Assembly (NCBI RefSeq): GCF_000591055.1
Contig: NC_020388.1
Location: forward strand, 1,364,001 to 1,428,000
Direction of reading: 5' to 3'
Length of the DNA stretch: 64,000 bases
DNA from: Natronomonas moolapensis 8.8.11
GTDB lineage: Archaea; Halobacteriota; Halobacteria; Halobacteriales; Haloarculaceae
Numbering within the stretch: position 1 is the stretch's first letter; each line of letters starts with the position of its first letter. This document shows positions 1 through 8,935 of this stretch, piece by piece. A program made the translations under genes and the position numbers. Below the pieces are notes generated by a model. It made no database searches, was not told the origin of the DNA, and worked only from the letters and a program-made list of their open reading frames with translations.

Positions 1-1323
1 CGTCGTTCCGGCCGATCCGCCACCCGCCGGTCGTTCGAGCCCGATCGGACTCGCGGCTTCCTTGCGGTGGCCGAGTATCCCCTCCGGCCGGTTGTGCATC
101 AGGTATACGAGCACGAGACCCATGATGACGAGTTGTAGTTGTTGCATATTGTCGATCGTGTACACGAACAACGGGATCGGGTTCGCCGAGTCCACGATCG
201 GCGCAACGGCCCCAGCGAACGTGTCGACCGCGTCGACCTCGATCGTCTCCTGAACGATGTTCTTGACGAACAGCGGCCCGCGGAACAGAAAGGCCGCAAA
301 CACCGCGCCGCCGACGACGCTGCCCGTGTTCGAGCCGGCACCGCCGATAATGAGCGCGATCCACACGAAGAAGGTGATCCGTGGTCGGAACGCGTCGGGC
401 GTGATCGCGCCCTGTTCGGCGTAAAACAGGATGCCGGCCAGTCCCATCAATCCGCAGCCAATCATAAACGCCTGTATCTTGAATCGGCTCGTGTCCTTGC
501 CGAGCGAGCGGGTCGCCTCCTCGTCCTCGCGGATCGCTTTCAGCACCCGACCGAACGGCGAGTTGCCGATCCGTCGCAGTGTCACGTAGAACCCAGCCAG
601 GAACACCAGCAGGACGAGCGCATAAAAGAGGCCATCGAGTACGGGCTTTGGGTTCGCCCCGAGACCGAGTTGGGTTCCGAGCGACTCGGTGAACCCCACG
701 TAGGCTTCCGAGAGCCCCAAGACGGCGAGAAGTTGATCCGTCGGGTCGAAATCGAGGATGAGCCCGGAGCCACCACCGAGACCGGTGTAGTACCCGGCGA
801 CGACGACGTCTTGGAAACTGGACTCGAGCAACGTGAACCGAACGATCTCGCTGAGGCCGATTGTGACGATAGCGAAGTAGTCGGCGCGGAGACGCAACGC
901 CGGTAGCGCAACGAGACCGCCGAAGATCGACGCCGCAACGACGCCGCCGACGATACCGAGCCAAAGCGGCAGGCCGAACCCGCCCGTCGACCCGGCTGCC
1001 GGCTGTGTCAACATCGCGCCCTTCGAGAGGATGGCCGTCGTGTAGATGCCGATCGCCATGAACCCGATGACGCCGATGTTAAACAGTCCCGTGTACCCCC
1101 AATGGAGGTTGAGCCCGAGCGCCAACATAGCGAACACGGCAATATAAAACAAGAGCTGAGCGATCGAGTTGACCTGTTGTCTGACCCCGTACTCGAGGAG
1201 CATCCCGCCAGCGAGGTACAGCGCGAACAGCCCGGCAACGAGCGCCGTCAGCTTCACGGCGTCTTGCCCCCAGACCGCTGCCAGTGCCGTCGCGTTCGGG
1301 CTGTCGCCAGTCTCGTCGCTCAT
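1..1323 (-). CDS. livM: LivM-type branched-chain amino-acid ABC transporter permease (C-terminus cut)
   Basis: Integral-membrane permease of a branched-chain amino-acid (or amide/urea) ABC importer. The reading frame stays open through base 1, giving 441 codons without a stop, so the C-terminus lies outside the window. It is a multi-spanning protein with the LivM hallmark cytoplasmic loop (GNSPFGRVLKAIREDEEA) followed by a helix and IIGGAGSNTGSVVGG, which resembles the permease motif that docks the ATPase. Its ATG overlaps the livH stop by four bases (ATGA), so the two are cotranslated. The substrate-binding protein and the LivG/LivF ATPases are not in view and may lie beyond the left edge. 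The exact substrate cannot be read from the permease. Confidence 0.9.
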   Translation of the reverse strand, partial: MSDETGDSPNATALAAVWGQDAVKLTALVAGLFALYLAGGMLLEYGVRQQVNSIAQLLFYIAVFAMLALGLNLHWGYTGLFNIGVIGFMAIGIYTTAILSKGAMLTQPAAGSTGGFGLPLWLGIVGGVVAASIFGGLVALPALRLRADYFAIVTIGLSEIVRFTLLESSFQDVVVAGYYTGLGGGSGLILDFDPTDQLLAVLGLSEAYVGFTESLGTQLGLGANPKPVLDGLFYALVLLVFLAGFYVTLRRIGNSPFGRVLKAIREDEEATRSLGKDTSRFKIQAFMIGCGLMGLAGILFYAEQGAITPDAFRPRITFFVWIALIIGGAGSNTGSVVGGAVFAAFLFRGPLFVKNIVQETIEVDAVDTFAGAVAPIVDSANPIPLFVYTIDNMQQLQLVIMGLVLVYLMHNRPEGILGHRKEAASPIGLERPAGGGSAGTT

Positions 1324-2444
1324 GCAGTCGACCTCCCGGAGAAGATGCCCGTCGGGCGCACGAGCAACACGACGATCATTACGACGAACGCGGCCGCCCT
1401 CGAGAGGCCAGTCGGGATCCAGACGACGGAGACCGACATCGTGAGACCGATGACGAGGCCGCCGACGATGGCTCCGTATATCGACCCGATTCCGCCGAGG
1501 ATTACCGCTGCGAACACCGGCAACAGGAGGACCCACCCCTGGAACCAGTGTAGCGTCCCGTTCCAGATGACGAACATATAACCGGCGACACCGGCGAGAC
1601 CGGCGCCGATGATCCACGTAAAGCGGATGACTCGCTCCGTCGGGATTCCGGTCACTCGGGCGAGGTCCTCGTTGTCCGCCATCGCCCGCATCGCCTTCCC
1701 GAGTTTCGTTCGCTGGAGAAGCAGGTGTAGCCCGCCCATCAGCGCGACCGCGACGACGACGAGCGACACCTCGTGCAGATCGAGGCTGACGATTCCGTCG
1801 ACGAGTGGGATCGCGACGCTCGGAACGTCCCCCGATGCTGTCACCCCGCGCCGGCCGGGCCCGAAGACGAACTGAATCAGATACCGGAGTGCGAACGCGA
1901 CGCCGACGCTCGTTATCAACAGCGCGATTCCGGACCGGTCTCTGATCGGCCGGTACGCCAGTCGGTCGATCGCAAGCGCGAGCGCGATCGCCGATGCCCC
2001 GGCGACGAGGACGCCGATGAGTACCGCGATCGGTGAGGTGGCAACCCCGATACCGAGGCTGGCCCCGAAGACCGACCCGCCCGCACCGACGAGTAGCAGC
2101 GACCCCAGATCGGCTTCCGCACCGAAGCCGCCCGCCACAACGTAGGTCGCCATCATCCCGGCGAAGGCCCCGCCGGTGATCAGATCGCCGTGCGAGAAGT
2201 TCGCGAAACTCAGGATGCTGTACGTCATGGAGAGTCCGATCCCGGCGAGGCCGAAAAACAGCCCCCGCATCAGCCCGTCTTTTATCAGTACGCCGAGTTC
2301 GGAGACCGGGGTCTGCCCCGACGCCAACTGCCAGCCGAGGTCGAAAAACAGGACCACCGCCACGACGACGACGACCGCACGAATAGGATCCGAAGCCAGT
2401 AGTTGCTGGCTTTTTTTATAAGTGTCCGTGATAGCTGTGCCCAT
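1320..2444 (-). CDS. livH: LivH-type branched-chain amino-acid ABC transporter permease
   Basis: Second membrane subunit of the same importer, 374 aa. It has a hydrophobic N-terminal helix (about residues 22-40), then GLAGIGLSMTYSILSFANF near residue 65, typical of LivH, and a C-terminal VFAAVILGGIGSIYGAIVGG segment matching the EAA-like ATPase-contact loop. It is the first gene of the visible operon and is directly followed by livM through a 4-bp overlap. The ATG was chosen because it precedes a hydrophilic tail and the first helix; an AT-rich stretch (actttagg) lies about 35 nt upstream. It probably works with a periplasmic lipoprotein and two ATPases encoded outside the window. Confidence 0.9.
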   Translation of the reverse strand: MGTAITDTYKKSQQLLASDPIRAVVVVVAVVLFFDLGWQLASGQTPVSELGVLIKDGLMRGLFFGLAGIGLSMTYSILSFANFSHGDLITGGAFAGMMATYVVAGGFGAEADLGSLLLVGAGGSVFGASLGIGVATSPIAVLIGVLVAGASAIALALAIDRLAYRPIRDRSGIALLITSVGVAFALRYLIQFVFGPGRRGVTASGDVPSVAIPLVDGIVSLDLHEVSLVVVAVALMGGLHLLLQRTKLGKAMRAMADNEDLARVTGIPTERVIRFTWIIGAGLAGVAGYMFVIWNGTLHWFQGWVLLLPVFAAVILGGIGSIYGAIVGGLVIGLTMSVSVVWIPTGLSRAAAFVVMIVVLLVRPTGIFSGRSTA

Positions 2445-2696
2445 ACTGTGACTCTACTCGGGTAGGCGGTACACATCCTAAAGTACCCTTCGGCTTGTTC
2501 GAGTTCTGTCGGATCAGCCGGTCAACCCGGTCCGCGGCGTCGGTATCAGCCTCGCGAAGTCCGCGTCGCGGGCTGGCGATGCCGGACGGGCCGCGGGACG
2601 CCGTGGCCGCCGATCCGACCTCGTCTCCGCCCCGGCGGACCCGTCTGGCGGACTCGTTGCGCAAGGCTTTCGTAACGACCAATTGAGTGATCCAGT

Positions 2697-3884
2697 ATGA
2701 TACGGACGCTCGACGACCTCGACGCCGAGGGGGCCGCGCTCGGGGTTCGCGTTGACATCAACAGCCCGATCGACGGCGACGGGCTGGACGACGACGCCCG
2801 CCTCCGGGCACACGTCGAGACGATCGCCGAGTTGTGCCGTCGGGGCGCCCGCGTCGCGTTGCTCGCCCACCAGGGCCGCCCCGGCGGCGAGGAGTTCACC
2901 GACCTCCGGGCCCACGCCGACCGGCTCGACGAACTCCTCGGGTTCCCGGTCGCCTACAGCGACTCGACGTTCACCGCCGATGCCCGCGAGCGGATCGCGG
3001 GGCTCGAGCCCGGATCGGCCGTCCTCCTCGAGAACACCCGGTTTTATTCCGAGGAGTACATGTCGTTCGACCCCGAGGCGGCGGCGGAGACGTACCTCGT
3101 CGAGCGGCTCGCCCCCGCCCTCGACGCCTACGTCAACGACGCCTTCGCCACCTCTCACCGCCGCCAGCCGTCGATCGTCGGCTTCCCGGAGCTCTTGGAC
3201 CCCTACGCCGGACGCGTGATGGAGCGAGAACTCGACGTCCTCGGCAACATCGCCGAGAGCCCCGAACCCCGCGTGTACGTCCTCGGCGGCGCGAAGGTCG
3301 ACGATTCGATCGAGGTCGCGCGGTCGGTCCTCGAGCGGGGGCTCGCGGACTCGGTGTTGACCGCCGGCATCGTCGGCAACGCCTTCCTCCTGGCCGACGG
3401 CGTCTCGCTGGGGGCGGCCTCGGCGGGGGTCGTCAACGAACGAAGCCACGACGCGGTCAAGAACGCCGGGGACCTGCTGGACGACTTCAGCCACCGGATA
3501 TATATGCCCCGCGACGTCGCCGTCGAGCGCGGCGACGAGCGATGCGAGTTCGACCTCGACGAACTGCCGAGCAACAGCCCGGCGATGGACATCGGCGTAC
3601 GGACGGTCGCGGCCTACGCGGAGATTCTCGACGACGCCGGGACCGCGATCCTCAACGGCCCCGCCGGCGTCTTCGAGGACGACCGCTTCGAGACGGGCAC
3701 CCTCGAGATGTACAGCTCCGCGACACGGGCCGATACGAGCATCGTCGGCGGCGGCGACACCGCCTCCGCGCTCCGGAAGCTCGACCTCCTCGAGGGGTTC
3801 GACCACGTCTCGACGGGCGGCGGCGCGGCGCTACGAATGCTGACCGGCGACACGCTCGCCGGCGTCGAGGCTCTCCACCGGTAG
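2697..3884 (+). CDS. pgk: phosphoglycerate kinase
   Basis: Cytoplasmic glycolytic/gluconeogenic enzyme that transfers the acyl phosphate of 1,3-bisphosphoglycerate to ADP. At 395 aa it is full length for the archaeal family. Visible motifs are the N-terminal substrate site VRVDINSP (17-24), HQGRPGG (58-64), LLENTRF (110-116), VNDAFATSHR (146-155), the hinge GGAKVDDS (197-204), and the nucleotide-binding GGGD and STGGGA near the C-terminus. A GNAT acetyltransferase follows after two bases, so the pair is probably cotranscribed. Nothing is truncated. Confidence 0.97.
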   Translation: MIRTLDDLDAEGAALGVRVDINSPIDGDGLDDDARLRAHVETIAELCRRGARVALLAHQGRPGGEEFTDLRAHADRLDELLGFPVAYSDSTFTADARERIAGLEPGSAVLLENTRFYSEEYMSFDPEAAAETYLVERLAPALDAYVNDAFATSHRRQPSIVGFPELLDPYAGRVMERELDVLGNIAESPEPRVYVLGGAKVDDSIEVARSVLERGLADSVLTAGIVGNAFLLADGVSLGAASAGVVNERSHDAVKNAGDLLDDFSHRIYMPRDVAVERGDERCEFDLDELPSNSPAMDIGVRTVAAYAEILDDAGTAILNGPAGVFEDDRFETGTLEMYSSATRADTSIVGGGDTASALRKLDLLEGFDHVSTGGGAALRMLTGDTLAGVEALHR

Positions 3885-3886
3885 CC

Positions 3887-4432
3887 GTGGTGGCCGACGC
3901 ACCGGACGACCTCGGCCCCGATCCCGACCGCAATTTCACACCACCGGGAGACGTGACCATCTCCTCGGCCGGTACCGACGATGCGGACCGGTTGGCCGAC
4001 CTCTGGGTCGACCTCGCCGCCGACCAGCGCCGCCACAGCTCTCACCTCGAGGCCGAGGCCAACCGGGAAGTGATCCACGAAACGATGCTCAGACACGCCG
4101 TTACCGACACGGTCTTTTCCGCGCGGCGGGGCGGCACCGTCGTCGGGTTCGTCACGTTCGGGGTCGAATCGGGCCGCTACGAGCAGGACGTCACTCGGGG
4201 AACGATCCACAACGTCTACGTCGAACCGTCCGACCGCGGCGAGGGGATCGGGAGCGCGCTCCTCGCGGCGGCCGAGCGCGAGCTCGTCTCGCTAGGTGTC
4301 GGGGTCGTCACCTTAGAAGCGATGGCGCGAAACGACGCCGCGCGGTCGTTCTACGCGCGACACGGCTATACCCCCCACCGGATCGAACTCGAAAAGCCCA
4401 TCAACGACGACCCCCTATCCAACGACGGGTGA
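3887..4432 (+). CDS. GNAT-family N-acetyltransferase
   Basis: Predicted acetyl-CoA-dependent N-acetyltransferase of about 181 aa; the acceptor is unknown. The C-terminal half carries the GNAT motif A (VYVEPSDRGEGIGSALLAAA) and then the motif B region with NDAARSFYARHGY, which is well conserved in the fold. No ATG lies in a suitable place. The start is GTG at 3887 or the next codon, GTG at 3890, immediately after the pgk stop. The same frame stays open far upstream inside pgk, but that part is out of frame with pgk and reads as Arg/Pro-rich shadow sequence. Because of the tight spacing it is probably cotranscribed with pgk. Confidence 0.85.
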   Translation: MVADAPDDLGPDPDRNFTPPGDVTISSAGTDDADRLADLWVDLAADQRRHSSHLEAEANREVIHETMLRHAVTDTVFSARRGGTVVGFVTFGVESGRYEQDVTRGTIHNVYVEPSDRGEGIGSALLAAAERELVSLGVGVVTLEAMARNDAARSFYARHGYTPHRIELEKPINDDPLSNDG

Positions 4433-4437
4433 CGCGT

Positions 4438-4511
4438 GCCAGGGGAGCTTGGGTGGTTCAAGCACCCGACTTGTAATCGGGAGTTCGTGCGTTCAAATCG
4501 CACCCCTGGCT
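4438..4511 (+). tRNA. tRNA-Thr (TGT)
   Basis: A full cloverleaf can be drawn. The acceptor stem GCCAGGG pairs with CCCTGGC and the discriminator is T. The D-arm contains GGTGGTTCAAGC, the anticodon stem CCCGA/TCGGG holds loop CTTGTAA (anticodon TGT), and the T-arm has loop TTCAAAT. No intron is visible, and CCA is not encoded. It begins only six bases after the GNAT stop codon. The anticodon reads ACA/ACG threonine codons. Confidence 0.96.
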
Positions 4512-4677
4512 TCCGTCGGCCACGCTCTCGATCGATCCACGCCGCCGCCGGGAACCCGACGGGGCGTCGGCTTGATCGGCGGGGCTGCTTGCGATCCTGC
4601 CCATCGGCGATCGCTCTCCGTCCGGACTCGACCGCACCGAGTGGCATCGACCGGGGGACGCCCGGTACGGGGACGCG

Positions 4678-6048
4678 TCAGTACTTCGCTTCCGCGCCGG
4701 TCTCGGCGTAGATGTCGTCCATGATTCGGTCGCGCTCGCGCCGCCAGGCGGAAAACCCCCCGGGCGAGTCGGGGTACGCCCCGTAGTGTTCGAGCAGTCG
4801 ATCCGCGAGCCGTTTCGTCTCGTAGAGGTTCTTCAGCGTCCCCCAGTGGCCGAAGCTGCGGACGAGCACCCGGAGTTTGAGCCCCCACCCCACGTTTGCC
4901 GACCCCGAGTACAGCGCATCCGAGAGCTTCTCGGCCGGCAGCGATGCCAACAGCGCGAGCAGGTCGTCGAGATCGTAGGCCGTCGACAGGATGTTGTAGG
5001 TGTCGAGGGCAGCGTAGCGGCCGCCGTAGTGCTCCATGACGCGCTTGTTGTATCGCCACAGCGACGACTCGCTCACGTCGTCGGTTTCCAAGGCTTCGAT
5101 GGCCTGCTCGCCCGCGTACTGGCCGGCGTAGGCGGCCCCGGCGATCCCGCCGCCGCTGATGGGGTTGACGTGAGCGGCGGCGTCGCCGATCGCCATATAG
5201 CCGGGCGCGACCGCCGAGTCGTAGGGCCGGCGGGTCGGCAGCGCCGCTCCGAGTTTGTCCGTGACAGTGGCGTTTTTCAGCTCCGGACGGCTCTGGACGT
5301 CCTCCCGGAGGTCGGCGACCAACTGCATCGGCTCCTCGTTCATCTGGAAGCCCAGCCCGACGTTGATCTCCGTCGGCGTCCGCGGGAAATACCACAGATA
5401 TCCCGCCGAGCGCTTCGTCGGCTTGAACACTAGAGCGTCGGACCACGCGACCGGCTCGTCCACCTCGATGACCTCCCGGTAGGCCGAGGAGAACTGCGAG
5501 TACCGGACGTTCGTATCGAAGCTCGCGGACTCGAAGTCGGCTTTGTCCTGCAAAAGCGAGAGAGCCCCGGCCCCGTCGAGGACGATGTCGGCCTCGTAGC
5601 GGCGGTGCTCGCCCTGTTTCGTCGCCTCGAAGCCGTACACTCGGCCGTTGTCATCCTGGAGGACGTCCTGGACGACGGTGTCGTAGTGAAACGTCGTGTC
5701 GGCGCGTTCGGCCCCGTCTATGAGCCGGCGGCCGTAATCGTAGCGGTCGATGACCGCGAGTTCGCCCGGGACGGGGATGTCGAGCGCCACGCCCTCTTGG
5801 GGAATCTCGAACCGGCCGTGATCGACCTCGGTGTTGGTAAACGAGTCCTCGATGTGGGACTTCGGGATCGATTCGGGGAATTTGTCGGCGCCCTTCAGCG
5901 CGTCGCCGCAGGCGATGTGGCCCGCCTCGGTCTCCGTTTTTCGCTCGACGATGACGACGTCGTAGCCGGCCCCGGCGACGGTCGCCGCGGCGTAACAGCC
6001 GGACGTCCCGGCCCCGACGATGGCGACGTCGTACTCGAACGTGGTCAT
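4678..6048 (-). CDS. geranylgeranyl reductase family FAD-dependent oxidoreductase
   Basis: Flavoprotein of 456 aa that in archaea saturates the isoprenoid chains of membrane lipids (digeranylgeranylglycerophospholipid reductase) or related prenyl groups. It starts with a Rossmann FAD motif (VAIVGAGTSGCYAAATVA). It also has a conserved HIACGDALKG segment, the substrate-cavity motif YLWYFPRTPTEINVGLG and the second FAD motif GYMAIGDAAAHVNPISGGGI. The ATG giving MTTFEYD was preferred over an in-frame start nine codons upstream because it places the FAD motif at the usual distance. A TATA-like ctttacta lies about 35 nt upstream. Haloarchaea have several paralogs, so the specific lipid or quinone substrate is inference. 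Confidence 0.88.
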   Translation of the reverse strand: MTTFEYDVAIVGAGTSGCYAAATVAGAGYDVVIVERKTETEAGHIACGDALKGADKFPESIPKSHIEDSFTNTEVDHGRFEIPQEGVALDIPVPGELAVIDRYDYGRRLIDGAERADTTFHYDTVVQDVLQDDNGRVYGFEATKQGEHRRYEADIVLDGAGALSLLQDKADFESASFDTNVRYSQFSSAYREVIEVDEPVAWSDALVFKPTKRSAGYLWYFPRTPTEINVGLGFQMNEEPMQLVADLREDVQSRPELKNATVTDKLGAALPTRRPYDSAVAPGYMAIGDAAAHVNPISGGGIAGAAYAGQYAGEQAIEALETDDVSESSLWRYNKRVMEHYGGRYAALDTYNILSTAYDLDDLLALLASLPAEKLSDALYSGSANVGWGLKLRVLVRSFGHWGTLKNLYETKRLADRLLEHYGAYPDSPGGFSAWRRERDRIMDDIYAETGAEAKY

Positions 6049-6086
6049 GCACACTACTGAGCGCCGCGGGCGCAAAACTCTTTACT

Positions 6087-6150
6087 AGTCGGTGGGCCAG
6101 CAGTCCACCTCGTGGTTTATCAGTCGGTGGGCCAGCAGTCCACCTCGTGG
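6087..6150. repeat. 35-bp tandem duplication
   Basis: A 29-base sequence beginning agtcggtgggccagcagtcc occurs twice, perfectly, separated by six bases (period 35). It lies between the promoter of the geranylgeranyl reductase gene and rpoL. Each copy contains short self-complementary parts (ccac...gtgg). Confidence 0.9.
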
Positions 6151-6232
6151 GTCGCCAGAGCGGCCGCCTCCCCCGGCCACTCGGCCCGCGCTTCCGTAAC
6201 GCTCATACAGCCGATACACCTACACACGGACA

Positions 6233-6517
6233 ATGGATTTACGCGTCATCGAGAATCTGGAGACGGAACTGTCGATCGAGGTGCAAGGCGAAGACCATAC
6301 GTTCATGAACGTGCTGAAGGGGGCGCTGTTGGAGGTAGAGGGCGTCACCACCGCGACGTACGATATGAACCCCGAGCAATCGGGTGGTCAGACCGACCCC
6401 GTGGTCACGCTCAAGACCGACGGCAGCATCGATCCCCTCGACGCCCTTGAGGCCGGCGCGGCCGGCGTCAAGACGAAGACCGGCGCCTTCGTCGACGCGT
6501 TCGAATCCGCGGCCTGA
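6233..6517 (+). CDS. rpoL: DNA-directed RNA polymerase subunit L (Rpo11)
   Basis: Small core subunit of archaeal RNA polymerase, homologous to eukaryotic Rpb11/AC19 and to the bacterial alpha dimerisation domain. It pairs with Rpo3 (RpoD) in the assembly platform. At 94 aa it is full length. The diagnostic segments are the N-terminal strand [17 protein letters not shown] and the helix [15 protein letters not shown], the alpha-motif. The ATG follows an A/C-rich leader with no Shine-Dalgarno sequence, so the mRNA is probably leaderless or nearly so. It faces away from the lipid-reductase gene across a short intergenic region. Confidence 0.95.
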   Translation: MDLRVIENLETELSIEVQGEDHTFMNVLKGALLEVEGVTTATYDMNPEQSGGQTDPVVTLKTDGSIDPLDALEAGAAGVKTKTGAFVDAFESAA

Positions 6518-6571
6518 CCCACCCCCACTCCCACACCCGGACGCGGCGACTACGTCTCGAGGAGTCGTCTC

Positions 6572-7387
6572 TCAACAGGTTATATACCCGACGAATACGG
6601 TCCCGTCCAGGGCGACGTGGACGTCGATCCCCTCGCCCCCACGATCGGCGAGGACGGCCTCGCGTACCCCGTCGTTCGACAGCAGTCCGTCGGCGATCGC
6701 TCCGGCGAGGGCGGCCTCGCCGTCGTAGGCCGACACGTCGACGTCGGGTTCGGCGATCCCGAACGTCGGCGAGGCCGAACACCGCGGCTCGAACGCCCCG
6801 AAATCGGGGACGGAGCCGTCGTAGTCGGGGTCGTATCGCTCCGCGACCCGGTGGCGGGTGGCGTACTCGGCGTACGCGTCGAGTCCCCCGCCGCGGGCGC
6901 GCTCACCGACGCCCGCCGCCGTTCGTTCGTCGTCGAAGCGCCCGTGTAGCTCGGTTTCGACGGCGGCCAGATCGAGCCCGTCGCTTCGGTCCGCGTCGCC
7001 AGGGACCTCCGGCGGAGCGGGCGGCCCGACGACGCCTGGGAGGGGAATCACACCCGCGAGAACGAGCCCCACGACCGCGACGACGGCGAGGACGCCGACC
7101 AGGTACGGCTTGCCGACCGAGAGGTACCCGGGAGTCGTCGTCTCTCCGTCCAGATCGACCTCGTCGGCCTCGCGTTTCTCGAGAGAGTGGTTCCCACAAC
7201 GCGAGCAGGGCGGGGAGTGTTTGACGTGTTCGCGCCCGCAGTTCGGGCAGACCCACACGAGCGAACCGCTTTCGAAGGGCGAGGCCGATCCTGCCTCGAT
7301 CGGTTCGAACGCCTCGTGGCCGCAGGTCTCACACGGCGGATCCTCGGCGTCGTACTCCCGGCCGCACCACGCACACTGCCACTTCAC
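6572..7387 (-). CDS. membrane-anchored double zinc-ribbon protein of unknown function
   Basis: No firm family assigned. The 271-aa protein has three visible parts. Two zinc ribbons lie at the N-terminus (CAWCGREY...CETCG at 5-21 and CPNCGREH...CSRCG at about 47-63). One transmembrane helix follows (about residues 93-115, VGVLAVVAVVGLVLAGVIPL). An extracytoplasmic domain of about 140 residues then has a helix spaced like those of CAP/SCP domains (HGRFDDERTAAG ... LDAYAEYATRHRVAERYDPD) but lacks clear catalytic residues. The zinc ribbons would sit in the cytoplasm and the C-terminal domain outside. Its partner and function are unknown, and the CAP resemblance is weak. Confidence 0.75.
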   Translation of the reverse strand: MKWQCAWCGREYDAEDPPCETCGHEAFEPIEAGSASPFESGSLVWVCPNCGREHVKHSPPCSRCGNHSLEKREADEVDLDGETTTPGYLSVGKPYLVGVLAVVAVVGLVLAGVIPLPGVVGPPAPPEVPGDADRSDGLDLAAVETELHGRFDDERTAAGVGERARGGGLDAYAEYATRHRVAERYDPDYDGSVPDFGAFEPRCSASPTFGIAEPDVDVSAYDGEAALAGAIADGLLSNDGVREAVLADRGGEGIDVHVALDGTVFVGYITC

Positions 7388-7479
7388 GGGCGCGCCCTCG
7401 CCGTCATTGTACTGTCCGCGAGAACGGCTGCTGTGAAATAAAAGCTTCCGTTAGCCGAACGCGGGCGTCGCATCGCCGC

Positions 7480-8295
7480 TCAGATCCGGATCGGGAGCCC
7501 CTGCTCGGCGAGGTGGCGTTTGGTCTCGTCGACCGAGTACTCCTCGAAGTGGAAAATCGAGGCCGCGAGAGCGGCGTCCGCGCCGGCCTCGGTGAACACC
7601 TCGTCCATGTGTTCGGGCGACCCACAGCCCGACGAGGCGATGACGGGCGTCGAGACGCTGTCGCAGACCGCCTTCGTCAGGGGAATGTCGTAGCCCCGTT
7701 TCGTTCCGTCGGCGTCGATGGAGTTGACGAACAACTCGCCGGCACCCCGGCTTGCAGCCTCGTTCGCCCACTCGACGACGTCGAGGCCGGTCCCCTCGCG
7801 GCCGCCTTTGACCGTACATTCGAACCAGCAGGACTCGCCGTCGACCTCGACGTAGTGTTCGCCCGCCTCGTCGAAGCGTCGCCGGGCGTCGACCGAAATG
7901 ACGATACACTGGCTGCCGAACGCCTCGGCCCCCGCCTCGATCAGTTCGGGGCGTTCGATCGCACCCGTGTTGATCGACACCTTGTCCGCGCCGGCCCTGA
8001 GCGTCTCTTTGATATCGGGTTTCGTCCGGATGCCGCCGCCGACGGTCAGCGGAATGAAACACTCGTCGGCCACCGCCGAGACGGTGTCGAGCATCGTCTC
8101 TCTGCCCTCCGCAGAGGCGGTGATGTCGAGGAAGACGAACTCGTCGGCGCCGGCCTCGTTGTACTTCTTGGCGAGTTCGACCGGGTCGCCGGTGTACTCG
8201 AGGTCCTCGAAGTTGACCCCGGTGTAGACCGCCGCCTCCCCGTCGTCGTCGACGTCGACGTCGATACAGGGGATGATCCGTTTAGTGAGCGTCAT
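7480..8295 (-). CDS. hisF: imidazole glycerol phosphate synthase cyclase subunit HisF
   Basis: Cyclase half of IGP synthase in histidine biosynthesis. It uses ammonia from HisH to convert PRFAR into imidazole glycerol phosphate and AICAR. It is a 271-aa TIM barrel. The catalytic acid/base aspartates are visible at D12 (IIPCIDVD) and D136 (VISVDARRR). Phosphate loops include VGGGIRT (85-91) and the C-terminal [11 protein letters not shown] region. The extra acidic residues in the first loop ([11 protein letters not shown]) are a halophilic trait. No other his genes are adjacent. Confidence 0.97.
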   Translation of the reverse strand: MTLTKRIIPCIDVDVDDDGEAAVYTGVNFEDLEYTGDPVELAKKYNEAGADEFVFLDITASAEGRETMLDTVSAVADECFIPLTVGGGIRTKPDIKETLRAGADKVSINTGAIERPELIEAGAEAFGSQCIVISVDARRRFDEAGEHYVEVDGESCWFECTVKGGREGTGLDVVEWANEAASRGAGELFVNSIDADGTKRGYDIPLTKAVCDSVSTPVIASSGCGSPEHMDEVFTEAGADAALAASIFHFEEYSVDETKRHLAEQGLPIRI

Positions 8296-8433
8296 TTACC
8301 GATTCGACGTTGACCGGGGCCGGGTTTGACGGTTTCGGATGTTCGGGTGGCGGAGATTGACAGCCTGCGGGAGCGAACAATAGCCCGCAAGAGGGGACAT
8401 CGGCAGAGCCTTTTTATCGGGAAGATACTGCGC

Positions 8434-8853
8434 ATGCAGTATCTCCGGTACGCCCTCGTGGCGCTCGTCGCCTACGCCGCGGTCGCGCCGCTGACGAAGG
8501 TCGCCATGCGGGACCTCCCCGCCGACAGCGTCGCGTTGGTGACTAACGGGATGCTCGCGATCGCCACGCTCGCGCTCGTCCTCGCGACCGACCGACCCCT
8601 CCTCGCCGCGCTGACACACGAGCGTGCTCCCTACATCTACGCCGCCGGGGCGTGTCTGACTATCGGCATCCTCGCGTACTACCGGGCGCTCGCCGCCGGG
8701 CCGGTCAGCATCGTCGTCCCCATCTTCGGGCTTTCTTTGAGTGCCAGTTCTGCCCTCGGGATCGTCTTTCTCGAGGAGACGCTGATGGTCCCGAAAGGGG
8801 CCGGCATCGCCCTCGCGGTCGTGGCGGTCTTTTCGACGACGTTCGGGGGGTAG
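8434..8853 (+). CDS. EamA/DMT-family membrane protein (single half)
   Basis: A 139-aa hydrophobic protein with about five predicted helices, resembling one EamA repeat unit of the drug/metabolite transporter superfamily. The C-terminal signature GPVSIVVPIFGLSLSASSALGIVFLEE, with the conserved Glu pair, is characteristic. Full-length EamA transporters carry two such repeats, so this one presumably works as a dimer, like the small DMT proteins. A tttttatc TATA-like element lies just upstream of the ATG, supporting this start over an in-frame one 36 codons earlier. The substrate is unknown. Confidence 0.8.
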   Translation: MQYLRYALVALVAYAAVAPLTKVAMRDLPADSVALVTNGMLAIATLALVLATDRPLLAALTHERAPYIYAAGACLTIGILAYYRALAAGPVSIVVPIFGLSLSASSALGIVFLEETLMVPKGAGIALAVVAVFSTTFGG

Positions 8854-8935
8854 CCTCGGGGGAGCGGCCCCCCACCGATCCCCGCCGCCCGCAGACGGAG
8901 GGATGACTTTTGTCCGCCGCCGGCCAACGGGTGGT

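Noticed and set aside
2834-3886. Upstream extension of the GNAT frame through pgk
   Set aside because: It is an out-of-frame Arg/Pro-rich shadow of pgk; only the part after the pgk stop resembles GNAT.
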